The notes below the pieces were generated by a model. That model did not search any database, was not told where the DNA came from, and worked only from the letters and a program-made list of their open reading frames with translations. 54,612 nucleotides of DNA from JBBCJR01 sp037190805 (GTDB lineage Bacteria; Pseudomonadota; Alphaproteobacteria; Sphingomonadales; Sphingomonadaceae). Numbering within the stretch: the stretch's first letter is position 1; each line of letters begins with the position of its first letter. The stretch is from positions 1 through 54,612 of the forward strand of contig JBBCJR010000011.1 in the NCBI GenBank assembly GCA_037190805.1, read 5' to 3'. The position numbers and the translations under genes were made by a program. Shown here piece by piece: positions 26,249 to 34,988 of the stretch.

Positions 26249-26992
26249 ATGATGATGAAATTGCTGACCTCCGTCGCGGCCATCGGCCTTGCAGTGCTAC
26301 CGTTGTCCGCCACTGCCGCCCAGAAGTCGCCAGCCGATGCCGTCGCGGCAGCCGACCGCCCTGCCGCCGACCGCGAGCGCGACGCCAATCGCAAACCGGC
26401 CACGCTGATCGGTTTCGCCAACATCGGCGCGGGCCAGACCGTCGCCGACCTGTTGCCTGGCGGCGGCTATTTCACCCGCCTGTTCAGTTCGGTCGTCGGC
26501 CCGCGAGGCCATGTTCTGGCCGTCGTGCCGAGTGAGTCGATGGCGCGTAATCCAAAATCCGCCGACGGCGTCAAGGCGATCGCCGCTCAACCGGATCATC
26601 GCAATGTTTCGGTCGTCATCACGCCGCGCACCGCGCTCGCCCTGCCCAGGCCGGTCGACGTCGCCTGGACATCGAACAACTATCACGACATCGTCAACGC
26701 CGGCCCCGAAGTCGCCAAGGCGTTCAACGCCGCCGTGTTCAAGGCGCTGAAACCCGGCGGTACCTACATCGTCATCGATCACGCGGCAAAGGCGGGAGCC
26801 ACGGATGCGCCCAGCAAGCTGCACCGCATCGACCCCGCGCAGGTGAAGGCCGAAGTGCTCGCGGCCGGCTTTCAGCTGGTCGATGAGAGCGACGCCCTCT
26901 CCCGCCCGACCGACACCCACGACCAGCCGGTGTTCGAGGGCGACATTCGCGGCCAGACCGACCAGTTCGTGATGAAATTCCGTCGTCCTTGA
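26249..26992 (+). CDS. Exported methyltransferase-like protein
   Basis: A 247-residue protein with a class I SAM-methyltransferase-like domain (predicted-methyltransferase group, COG4798-like from memory), preceded by a signal peptide (LLTSVAAIGLAVLPLSATAAQ). The glycine-rich site reads VADLLPGGGYFTRLFSSVVG, and ALKPGGTYIVIDH follows. SAM is not expected in the periplasm, so either the protein works on another ligand or export differs. GGAGAGGAG precedes three consecutive Met codons at 26249, 26252 and 26255. It is probably monocistronic. Confidence 0.7.
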   Translation: MMMKLLTSVAAIGLAVLPLSATAAQKSPADAVAAADRPAADRERDANRKPATLIGFANIGAGQTVADLLPGGGYFTRLFSSVVGPRGHVLAVVPSESMARNPKSADGVKAIAAQPDHRNVSVVITPRTALALPRPVDVAWTSNNYHDIVNAGPEVAKAFNAAVFKALKPGGTYIVIDHAAKAGATDAPSKLHRIDPAQVKAEVLAAGFQLVDESDALSRPTDTHDQPVFEGDIRGQTDQFVMKFRRP

Positions 26993-27016
26993 ATGCTTGA
27001 CCAGTCGGACGGCAGG

Positions 27017-28798
27017 CTATTTCCGTCCGAACAGCTTTTCGATGTCGCCATGGCCGAGCTTCACCCAGGTGGGCCGGCCATGGTTGCATTGGCCACTGTG
27101 CGGCGTGACCTCCATCTCGCGCAGCAGAGCGTTCATTTCCGCCACCGACAGGATGCGGCCGGCGCGAACCGAACCATGGCAGGCCATGGTCGCGGCGACA
27201 TGGTCCAGCCTTTCCTTCAGCGATAGCGCCTGATCGAACGCCGCCAGCTCATCGGCAAGATCGGTGACCAGCCGGCCAATGTCGCCGCCCGTGCCCAGCA
27301 TCGCGGGGATGGCGCGAACCAGCACCGCCGCCGGGCCGAAGCGTTCGATGTCGAGCCCGAACTCGGCAAGCTCGCCGGCGCGCGCCTCGATCCGATCGGC
27401 GGCGGCTTCGTCCAGTTCGATCACCTCGGGCAGCAGCAGCGCCTGGGCGGTGACTGCGCCGCCGGCAAGGGCGCGGCGCATCCGTTCCAGCACCAGCCGT
27501 TCATGCGCGGCATGCTGGTCGACGATGACCAGCCCGTCCTCGGCCTCGGCAACGATATAGGTCGCCCGCACCTGCCCCCTGGCGACGCCCAGCGGATACT
27601 GGACCGGATCCGGTGGCGCCGCGGCGGCCGGTTCCGCCCGGGCTTCCGGCGGCGCCATGAAGCCCAGGCCGACATCCGAGACCCCCTGCGCAGCCATCGT
27701 GGAGGGCGCCGGCGACCAGAAGCGAGGCGCCGCGGTCTGCGGCGCGGGAGAAAGGGATGTCGGGGATTGCCACGCCCCCAGCGCCGCCGCGGAGGGGCGC
27801 TGAACGCTGCGATGCCCGGCGCCGTCCAGCGCGGCGCGCAGCCCGCCAACGATCATGCCGCGCACCATGCCGGGATCGCGGAAGCGGACCTCCGTCTTGG
27901 CCGGGTGGACGTTGACGTCGACGAAATCGGTCGGCACCTCTAGGAACAGGGCCACCACCGGATGCCGGTCGCGCGCCAGCAGGTCCTGATAGGCAGCACG
28001 CACCGCTCCGACCAGCAGTCGGTCCTTCACGGGACGGCCGTTGACGAACAGGAACTGATGGTCGGCGATGCCCCGATGATAGGTCGGCAGGCCGATGACG
28101 CCACCCAGCCTCAACCCTTCCCGGCCATGGTCCACCGCGACGCTGTTGTCGGCCAGCTCGCGACCCAGCAGCGACGCCACCCGCGCGGGCGCGTTCTGCC
28201 CGCCCTGCACGGCCAGCGCCCGCCGTCCGTCATGCGACAGGGTGAAGGCGATGTCCGGACGGGCCATCGCCAGCCGCCGGACGACATCCGCAGCAGCCGC
28301 CTGCTCGGCCCGTTCGGAGCGCAGGAACTTGCGCCGCGCCGGCACCCGCTCGAACAGCGCTTCCGCCGTGACACGGGTGCCCGGCGGCAAGGCGGCAGGG
28401 CCGTCCTCGACGATGCGGCCATTGTCGACCACGATCCGCCATCCCTCGCCGCCACGTGGACGGCTTTCCAGCGTCAGGCGCGCGACGCTGCCGATCGACG
28501 GCAACGCCTCGCCCCGGAAACCAAGTGTGGCGATGGCGTCGAGATCGTCGTCCGGCAGTTTGGACGTGGCATGACGCTCGATGGCGAGGCGCATCTGCTG
28601 CGCATCCATGCCGCAGCCGTCGTCAGCCACCGCGATGCGCTGGATGCCGCCTGCCTCCAGCTCCACCACGATGGTGGCGGCGCCGGCGTCGATGGCATTC
28701 TCGACCAGTTCCTTCAGCGCGCTGGCGGGCCTTTCCACCACCTCACCGGCGGCAATGCGGTTGACGAGCTGTTCGGGCAGGCGGCGTATTGACATCAT
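27017..28798 (-). CDS. mutL: DNA mismatch repair protein MutL
   Basis: A 593-residue MutL. The N-terminal GHKL ATPase shows ELVENAIDAG, DDGCGM and GFRGEALPSIGSV. A proline- and alanine-rich linker runs from about 335 to 410. The C-terminal dimerisation domain carries DQHAAHERLVLER, the motif associated with the endonuclease type of MutL, and ends in ACHGSVRAG...TPHSGQCNHGRPT. It couples MutS mismatch recognition to strand incision. It is divergent from mreB, with 75 bp between starts. Two adjacent Met codons leave the start uncertain by one residue. Confidence 0.95.
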   Translation of the reverse strand: MMSIRRLPEQLVNRIAAGEVVERPASALKELVENAIDAGAATIVVELEAGGIQRIAVADDGCGMDAQQMRLAIERHATSKLPDDDLDAIATLGFRGEALPSIGSVARLTLESRPRGGEGWRIVVDNGRIVEDGPAALPPGTRVTAEALFERVPARRKFLRSERAEQAAAADVVRRLAMARPDIAFTLSHDGRRALAVQGGQNAPARVASLLGRELADNSVAVDHGREGLRLGGVIGLPTYHRGIADHQFLFVNGRPVKDRLLVGAVRAAYQDLLARDRHPVVALFLEVPTDFVDVNVHPAKTEVRFRDPGMVRGMIVGGLRAALDGAGHRSVQRPSAAALGAWQSPTSLSPAPQTAAPRFWSPAPSTMAAQGVSDVGLGFMAPPEARAEPAAAAPPDPVQYPLGVARGQVRATYIVAEAEDGLVIVDQHAAHERLVLERMRRALAGGAVTAQALLLPEVIELDEAAADRIEARAGELAEFGLDIERFGPAAVLVRAIPAMLGTGGDIGRLVTDLADELAAFDQALSLKERLDHVAATMACHGSVRAGRILSVAEMNALLREMEVTPHSGQCNHGRPTWVKLGHGDIEKLFGRK

Positions 28799-28873
28799 CA
28801 GGGCTGTAGCCCAATCGAACAGAGTCCGCGAGCCCGCCGGCCGCGCGCTACCCAGCGGGGACCACATCGTTTT

Positions 28874-29911
28874 ATGATCTTCAGCCGTCTCTTCAACTTC
28901 ATGTCGCACGACATGGCGATCGACCTCGGGACCGCCAATACACTGGTCTATGTTCGGGGGCGCGGCATCGTGCTTAATGAACCGTCGGTCGTGGCGATCG
29001 AGACGATCAACGGCGTCAAGCGGGTGAAGGCGATCGGCGACGACGCCAAGCTGATGATGGGCAAGACGCCCGACTCGGTGCAGGCGATCCGTCCCTTGCG
29101 CGACGGTGTCATCGCCGACATCGACGTTGCCGAGCAGATGATCAAATATTTCATCCAGAAGGTGCACGGCAAAAGCCGGTTCCGCTGGCCCGAGATCGTC
29201 ATCTGCGTGCCGTCGGGATCGACCAATGTCGAGCGCCGCGCGATCAAGGACGCGGCCTCCAATGCCGGGGCCAGCCAGGTGTTCCTGATCGACGAGCCGA
29301 TGGCGGCGGCGATCGGCGCCAACATGCCGGTGACCGAGCCCATCGGGTCGATGGTCGTCGACATCGGCGGCGGCACCACCGAAGTCGCGGTGCTGTCCCT
29401 GCGCGGCATCGCCTACACCACCTCGGTCCGGGTCGGCGGCGACAAGATGGATGAGGCTTTGGCGAGCTATATCCGCCGTAACCACAACCTCCTGATCGGC
29501 GAGGCGACGGCCGAACGCATCAAGACCCGGGTTGGTATCGCCCGCCCGCCGGCTGACGGCATTGGCGAGCGGTTCGCCATCAAGGGCCGCGATCTGGTCA
29601 ACGGCATCCCCAAGGAGATCGAGATTCACCAGGGCATGATCGCCGAGGCGCTGGCGGAGCCGGTGTCCGCGATCGTCGAGGGCGTGCGCATGGCGCTGGA
29701 ACATACGGCCCCCGAGCTCGCCGCGGACATCGTCGACCAGGGTATCGTCATGACCGGCGGTGGCGCGCTGCTGCAGGATCTGGATGACGTGCTGCGCGAG
29801 GCGACGGGCCTGCCGGTGACCATTGCCGACGAACCGCTGACCTGCGTCGCGCTCGGCACCGGGCGCGCGCTGGAAGACCCCGTCTTCCGCGGCGTGCTGA
29901 TGAGCGCCTGA
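28874..29911 (+). CDS. mreB: Rod-shape actin homologue MreB
   Basis: A 345-residue bacterial actin. It has MAIDLGTANTLVYVRGRGIVL (phosphate 1 region), VVDIGGGTTEVAVLS (phosphate 2) and ERIKTRVGIA. MreB filaments under the inner membrane guide the elongation machinery encoded by the following four genes. The N-terminus starts MIFSRLFNFMSHD, an amphipathic membrane-binding helix. It is the first gene of mreBCD-mrdAB. Confidence 0.96.
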   Translation: MIFSRLFNFMSHDMAIDLGTANTLVYVRGRGIVLNEPSVVAIETINGVKRVKAIGDDAKLMMGKTPDSVQAIRPLRDGVIADIDVAEQMIKYFIQKVHGKSRFRWPEIVICVPSGSTNVERRAIKDAASNAGASQVFLIDEPMAAAIGANMPVTEPIGSMVVDIGGGTTEVAVLSLRGIAYTTSVRVGGDKMDEALASYIRRNHNLLIGEATAERIKTRVGIARPPADGIGERFAIKGRDLVNGIPKEIEIHQGMIAEALAEPVSAIVEGVRMALEHTAPELAADIVDQGIVMTGGGALLQDLDDVLREATGLPVTIADEPLTCVALGTGRALEDPVFRGVLMSA

Positions 29912-29921
29912 CCGTCGCGCC

Positions 29922-30830
29922 ATGGGACTGCCGGTTCCCGTCGGCAAGGCCCGTCGCAGCCGCCCCGGCTATAGCCGCCGTGCCCAGCTGGGAGCCTTCC
30001 TGACCTTCGTCCTCGGTCTGGCCGCCATTCTCGGCGGTCTTGCGATCGCGCTGGTCTCGCGCGGGCAGCCGCAACTGGGCGGCGGGATCCGGGTTGCCGC
30101 GACCGAGGCCACGACTCCCATCGTTGCCGTGCTGCGCTGGCCGATCGACCGGGTGCTCGATGGCGGCAATGCCATCGGCGACTATTTTCGCGCGGTCTCC
30201 CGCGCGCGCGAGCTTGAGGCGGTTGCCGCAACGGGCGCCCGGGCGGCCCTCCGTCTGGCCCGGCTGGAGCGGGAGAACCAGCGGCTCCGGGCGCTGCTCG
30301 ACTTGAAGGCACCGGTTCAGCAGCGTGTCGTGACGGCCACCGTCGTCGGCTCGACACCGGCCTCGTTCGTGCGCAGCGCGCTGATCCCGGCGGGACGGCG
30401 CGACGGCGTGATGCCCGGCCAACCGGTGCGGGCGATCGACGGGCTGGTTGGCCGCATCGTCGAGGCCGGCCCGGGCAGCGCCCGCGTCCTCCTCATCACC
30501 GATCCGCAAAGCCGGGTGCCCGTGACCTTGGCGCGCAGCGGCGACGCCGCGCTTGCCGCCGGCGACGCGGAGGGACGACTGCTGGTCCGGACCATCGATG
30601 CCGACCGCAATCCGTTCCGGCCCGGCGACCTGCTGGTAACGTCGGGCGTCGGCGGCACCTTCGCGCCCGACGTTCCGGTCGCGGTGGTCGTCGAACTGGA
30701 TAGCGAGGGCGCCATTGCCCGCCCCCTTGCCCGCCCCGAACGATTGCGGGAAGTGGTGGTGGAAACGCCCTATGCCGCGCCCTCGCCGCCTCCTTCGGGG
30801 TCGGGAACGACGACGGCTGACGCGCCATGA
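29922..30830 (+). CDS. mreC: Rod-shape-determining protein MreC
   Basis: A 302-residue protein with a basic cytoplasmic N-terminus, one membrane span (about residues 24-45), a coiled-coil rich in Ala, Arg and Glu (about 85-125) and the periplasmic beta domain of MreC with SRVPVTLARSGD and DLLVTSGVGGTFAPDVPVA. It ends in a Ser/Pro-rich tail. MreC links MreB to PBP2 and activates it. It starts 10 nt after mreB and overlaps mreD by 4 nt. Confidence 0.92.
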   Translation: MGLPVPVGKARRSRPGYSRRAQLGAFLTFVLGLAAILGGLAIALVSRGQPQLGGGIRVAATEATTPIVAVLRWPIDRVLDGGNAIGDYFRAVSRARELEAVAATGARAALRLARLERENQRLRALLDLKAPVQQRVVTATVVGSTPASFVRSALIPAGRRDGVMPGQPVRAIDGLVGRIVEAGPGSARVLLITDPQSRVPVTLARSGDAALAAGDAEGRLLVRTIDADRNPFRPGDLLVTSGVGGTFAPDVPVAVVVELDSEGAIARPLARPERLREVVVETPYAAPSPPPSGSGTTTADAP

Positions 30831-31363
30831 ACGCGCCCTGGCAGCAGATGGGATGGCGCGAGCGGGCAGGCATGCTCGCCGACCAGGGGTGGCGGGCGGC
30901 GATCCCTGCCCTCACCGTGTTTCTGGCGCTGTTGCTCGGCAGTCGCCTGCCACTCGTGGCCAGCATACCCATGCTGCCCGACCTGGGCCTGCCGCTGTTG
31001 ATCGCCTGGCGCCTTTATCAGCCAACGCTGATGCCGATCTGGGCGGCCCTGCCCCTGGGGCTGGCGGCAGATGTGATGCTGGTGCAGCCGCTCGGGGTGG
31101 ATGGCACGGCATGGCCCCTGGCGCTCGGGGTGATGCAGATTTTGGAACGCCGCTTCATCGGCCGTACTTTCGCCGTCGATTGGGGCGTCGCGGCGGTAGC
31201 CGTTCTGGTGGCTACTCTCGCCGAGTGGCGACTGATGGTGCTGGTCGGCCAGACGGCGATGCTGGTGCCGCTGCTGCCTCGCGTCATTCTTGAAATATTG
31301 ATCGTGCCCGTCGCCCTCAGGGTGGCGGTAAGGACCGAAGCCCGGCTATTGTTGCCGCGATGA
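30827..31363 (+). CDS. mreD: Rod-shape-determining protein MreD
   Basis: A 178-residue inner-membrane protein with five to six hydrophobic spans. MreD proteins are poorly conserved, and the assignment rests mainly on size, topology and position between mreC and mrdA, with ATGA overlaps on both sides. The segment LPLGLAADVMLVQPLGV resembles the conserved MreD loop. It works in the elongasome with MreC, PBP2 and RodA. Confidence 0.88.
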   Translation: MNAPWQQMGWRERAGMLADQGWRAAIPALTVFLALLLGSRLPLVASIPMLPDLGLPLLIAWRLYQPTLMPIWAALPLGLAADVMLVQPLGVDGTAWPLALGVMQILERRFIGRTFAVDWGVAAVAVLVATLAEWRLMVLVGQTAMLVPLLPRVILEILIVPVALRVAVRTEARLLLPR

Positions 31364-33318
31364 AGCGGGCGCCCAGCGAAGCCAGTCAGACGATCAGCTT
31401 CACCCGCCGGGCCCTGGTTCTTGGCGGGGCGCAGGCGGCTGTCGGCGGCCTGCTGGCAACGCGCATGGGCTGGCTGTCGATCTTCGATCAGAAGAAATAC
31501 AGCCTGCTGGCGGAAAGCAACCGGGTATCGCTGTCGCTGGTACCGCCGCGCCGGGGCTGGATCGTCGATCGAACCGGCAGGCCGCTGGCGATGAATCGGC
31601 CGGAACTTCAGGTGCAGCTGATCCCCGATCAGGCGGGCGATCTCGATCAGCTGCTGCCTCGTCTCGCGGAACTGCTGAACCTGTCTCCGGAAGATATCGC
31701 GCGGATCCGGGATGACGCGTTGGCAAAGGAAGGCCCCCGTTCCGTACGCGTCGCATCCGGAATTGATTGGGAACGCTATGCCGCGCTCAGCATCCGCCTG
31801 CCGGAACTGCCCGGCGTTCAGCCCATGCGCGGCTTTGCCCGTGTCTATCCCGACGGGCCTGCGGTCGCGCACCTGCTGGGCTATGTCGGCACCGCGTCCG
31901 CGGAGCAATATCAGCAAGCCCGCAATCCGTTGCTGCTGTTCCCCGGTTTCCGCATAGGCAAGGACGGCCTGGAGAAGACCCAGGACGCGACGCTGATCGG
32001 CAAGGCCGGCGCGTTGAGGTCGGAAGTGAATGCGCGCGGTCGTGTCATCCGTGAACTCGACACCGTTCCCGCGACGCCGGGCGACACGCTGCGACTGACC
32101 ATCGACGGTGGATTGCAGGCTTATGCCGCCCGCCGCCTGGGGAGCCATTCGGGCTCCGTCGTTGTGATCGACTGCGCCAATGGCGACATCCTGTGCATGG
32201 CCTCCATGCCCGCCTATGATCCCAACAGCTTTTCCGATGGCATCGGTCGCAGCGAGTGGGCGATGCTGCGCGCCGATGATCACCTGCCGCTGCTCAACAA
32301 GACGCTGCAAGGGCTCTATCCGCCCGGATCGACCTTCAAGCCGGCCAGCGCCCTCGCCTTTCTCGAATCCGGGCTGTCACCCGACGCAGCGGTCGTGTGC
32401 ACCGGTCGCTACCGGCTGGGGAACAGCTATTTCCACTGCCACAAGCGGGGCGGCCATGGCGTCGTCAGCCTGAACAAGGCGCTCGCGCAGAGCTGCGACA
32501 TCTATTTCTATCATTTCGGCCGCCAGATCGGCATCGACCGCATCGCCGAGATGGCGCGTCGCCTGGGGCTGGGGCAGGAATTCGACCTTCCCGTCGCCTC
32601 CCAGCGCTATGGCACCGTGCCCGACCGTGGCTGGAAGCAGAAGAAATATGGCAAACCATGGACCGAGGGCGAAACCCTGTCGGCCGCGATCGGTCAGGGA
32701 TATGTGCTGGCGAACCCCTTGCAGCTAGCGATCATGACTGCACGGCTTGCTTCCGGACGTGCGCTGCTGCCGACCCTGGTTCTCGGCGCCCAGCGGCCGC
32801 GCGAGATAGCGCTCGGCATCGATCCGCAGCATCTGGCGCTGATCCGCGCCGGCATGGATGCGGTCGTCAATGGCGGTGGCACTGCCGGTCGCGCGCGCAT
32901 CCAGGTGCCCGGCGTCCACATGGCCGGCAAAAGCGGCACGGCACAGGTGCGTCGCATCACCATGGCGGAACGCCGGCGCGGGGTCATTCGCAACGAAGCC
33001 CTGCCCTGGCGGCTGCGCGACCATGCGTTGTTCACGGCCTTCGCTCCGACCGATCAGCCCCGTTTCGCCGCCTCGGTGGTGATCGAGCATGGCATTGGCG
33101 GTTCGGCAGTGGCGGGGCCTATCGCCCGCGATGTGCTGACTTATCTTTACGAACCCCAACGGGCCATGACGACACTGGAGCAGCTTGAAAAAGGCTGGGG
33201 GGGCGACATCCAGACCCGCATGGCCGAAAAGACACGGCTGTGGCGGACAGGCCAGGCGGCAGGCGAGGACGGAACACCCCAGGCCTCGCCCGACGACGGT
33301 GACGGACAGGCGGAATGA
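31360..33318 (+). CDS. mrdA: Peptidoglycan transpeptidase PBP2
   Basis: A 652-residue class B penicillin-binding protein. An N-terminal membrane anchor precedes the dimerisation domain (RRGWIVDRTGRPLA). The transpeptidase domain has S324-T-F-K, S378-C-D and K524-S-G-T. It cross-links peptidoglycan during side-wall growth together with RodA, whose gene overlaps its stop by 4 nt. The C-terminal tail of about 60 residues is polar and unconserved. A beta-lactam such as mecillinam would be expected to acylate S324. Confidence 0.95.
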   Translation: MKRAPSEASQTISFTRRALVLGGAQAAVGGLLATRMGWLSIFDQKKYSLLAESNRVSLSLVPPRRGWIVDRTGRPLAMNRPELQVQLIPDQAGDLDQLLPRLAELLNLSPEDIARIRDDALAKEGPRSVRVASGIDWERYAALSIRLPELPGVQPMRGFARVYPDGPAVAHLLGYVGTASAEQYQQARNPLLLFPGFRIGKDGLEKTQDATLIGKAGALRSEVNARGRVIRELDTVPATPGDTLRLTIDGGLQAYAARRLGSHSGSVVVIDCANGDILCMASMPAYDPNSFSDGIGRSEWAMLRADDHLPLLNKTLQGLYPPGSTFKPASALAFLESGLSPDAAVVCTGRYRLGNSYFHCHKRGGHGVVSLNKALAQSCDIYFYHFGRQIGIDRIAEMARRLGLGQEFDLPVASQRYGTVPDRGWKQKKYGKPWTEGETLSAAIGQGYVLANPLQLAIMTARLASGRALLPTLVLGAQRPREIALGIDPQHLALIRAGMDAVVNGGGTAGRARIQVPGVHMAGKSGTAQVRRITMAERRRGVIRNEALPWRLRDHALFTAFAPTDQPRFAASVVIEHGIGGSAVAGPIARDVLTYLYEPQRAMTTLEQLEKGWGGDIQTRMAEKTRLWRTGQAAGEDGTPQASPDDGDGQAE

Positions 33319-34436
33319 ACGACCTGGTTCCCCTTCCCCGTGCTATTGCCGCGCTGCCGTGGAAGATATTGCTGGTGATCGCGGCCCTCGCCGGGTTCGG
33401 TCTTGTTGTCCTTTATTCGGCGGCGGACGGGCACATCCGGCCTTGGGCGCTCAACCAGGGTATTCGCTTCATAATCCTGTTCGCCGCGATGCTGGCGGTG
33501 TCCCGGATTCCGTCCGATCGCTGGGCGGCATTCTCCTTTCCTCTCTACGCGATCGTTCTCATCGCATTGATCGGGGTGGAGCTGCTCGGCAAGGTTGGCG
33601 GCGGCAGCCAGCGCTGGCTGGATCTGGGGGTCATTCGCATCCAGCCGTCGGAATTCATGAAGCCGGTGATCGTCCTCACTCTCGCCCGTTTCTATGCGGG
33701 ACTGCCCCGCGCCCATATCGACAGCAGCTTTGCGATCTGGCCCGCCATCGTGCTAATCGGATTGCCGGCGGTTCTGGTCATGCTCCAGCCGGATCTCGGC
33801 ACCGCGCTGATGATCATTCTTGGCGGCGTCGGCGTGATGTTCCTGTCGGGTCTCCCGCTGTGGCTGTTCCTGGGTACTGGGGGCGTACTGGCGGCAGCGC
33901 TGCCGATCGTCCTGTCCTTCCTGCACGATTATCAGCGTCAACGTGTGCTGATCTTCCTCAATCCGGAAAACGACCCCCTTGGTTCCGGCTATCACATCAG
34001 CCAGTCCAAGATCGCGATCGGCTCTGGCGGCGTCTTCGGCAAGGGCTTCCGCGAAGGCACGCAAAGCCGGCTAGATTACCTGCCCGAACTGCACACCGAC
34101 TTCGTGTTCGCCACGATGGCAGAGGAATGGGGCCTGATGGGTGGCATCGTCATTCTGGCGCTGTTCGGCCTTATCCTCGCCTGGGGATGGCGCGTGGCGT
34201 TGCGGGCCGAGGATCGCTTCGACAAGCTGGCCGCTGGCGGCCTGACCCTCACCATTTTCTACTATGCGGCGATCAATCTGATGATGGTCATGGGCCTCGC
34301 TCCTGTCGTCGGTATCCCCCTGCCCCTGGTTTCCTATGGTGGGTCGGCAATGATGACCACATTGCTATGCCTGGGGATCATGTTGTCGATCGACCGCCGC
34401 AATCGCCGCGGAACGACAGGATCACAATTTTCCTGA
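33315..34436 (+). CDS. mrdB: Rod-shape glycosyltransferase RodA
   Basis: A 373-residue SEDS-family peptidoglycan polymerase with about ten membrane spans. Visible SEDS features are GSQRWLDLGVIRIQPSEFMK, LQPDLGTALM, the large periplasmic loop with GSGGVFGKGFREGTQSRLDYLPE and the C-terminal PLPLVSYGGSAMM. It polymerises glycan strands with PBP2. It is the final gene of the mre-mrd operon; 74 bp separate it from the tRNA gene. Confidence 0.95.
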   Translation: MNDLVPLPRAIAALPWKILLVIAALAGFGLVVLYSAADGHIRPWALNQGIRFIILFAAMLAVSRIPSDRWAAFSFPLYAIVLIALIGVELLGKVGGGSQRWLDLGVIRIQPSEFMKPVIVLTLARFYAGLPRAHIDSSFAIWPAIVLIGLPAVLVMLQPDLGTALMIILGGVGVMFLSGLPLWLFLGTGGVLAAALPIVLSFLHDYQRQRVLIFLNPENDPLGSGYHISQSKIAIGSGGVFGKGFREGTQSRLDYLPELHTDFVFATMAEEWGLMGGIVILALFGLILAWGWRVALRAEDRFDKLAAGGLTLTIFYYAAINLMMVMGLAPVVGIPLPLVSYGGSAMMTTLLCLGIMLSIDRRNRRGTTGSQFS

Positions 34437-34510
34437 CGGCACGTCTAGACAGCCCCCTCCCCCCATGGTAGCGCCCCCACCTGTCAAGGCGGCCTTCGCA
34501 GCCTCCAGAT

Positions 34511-34586
<76 letters not shown>

Positions 34587-34988
34587 CATTTTCAATGACT
34601 TAGACGAAATCATGACGCCCCACTCTGTGGCGGGGTACCAAATGGGGATCAGATTCTGATGCTCATATCCGCCGACATAGCGACCCTTCGTAGCCTTCAA
34701 TGCTCCTTCGAAAGCTGCCCTACATTTATGCCCAGCTAACGGCTGCAACTGGGCCGGTAGCAGACTGACGGCTAACGGATCGGCAGACCGCAAGACCGGA
34801 TATTGTTGCAGGCCGATCGAGCAACGGCCGGATTCGGGCCGGATGCGGACTTGTCCGCCAACGGCGAGGTAGCCTTATGGAGCTGTCATTCGTCTGCTGA
34901 CCCAATCCCGGCCAAGCTTGAATACGTTTTGGCGCATACGGTCCGGCGCATTTGAGATGCAGCTTTACGGGACGGCAGGCCATAAACC
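34587..34988. other. 402-bp stretch without a confident gene after tRNA-Lys
   Basis: I see no convincing coding sequence. A hairpin-like CCCCAC / GTGGCGGGG lies about 30 bp after the tRNA and could stop its transcription, although no T-run follows. Short frames on the minus strand read into the tRNA and are not credible. The stretch runs up to the 3' end of the hamB gene and may be the scar of an integration event at the tRNA. Confidence 0.4.

Noticed and set aside
28799..29947. N-terminal extension of mutL through mreB
   Set aside because: The minus-strand frame stays open far upstream, but MutL begins at its conserved N-terminus at 28798, and mreB occupies the other strand.
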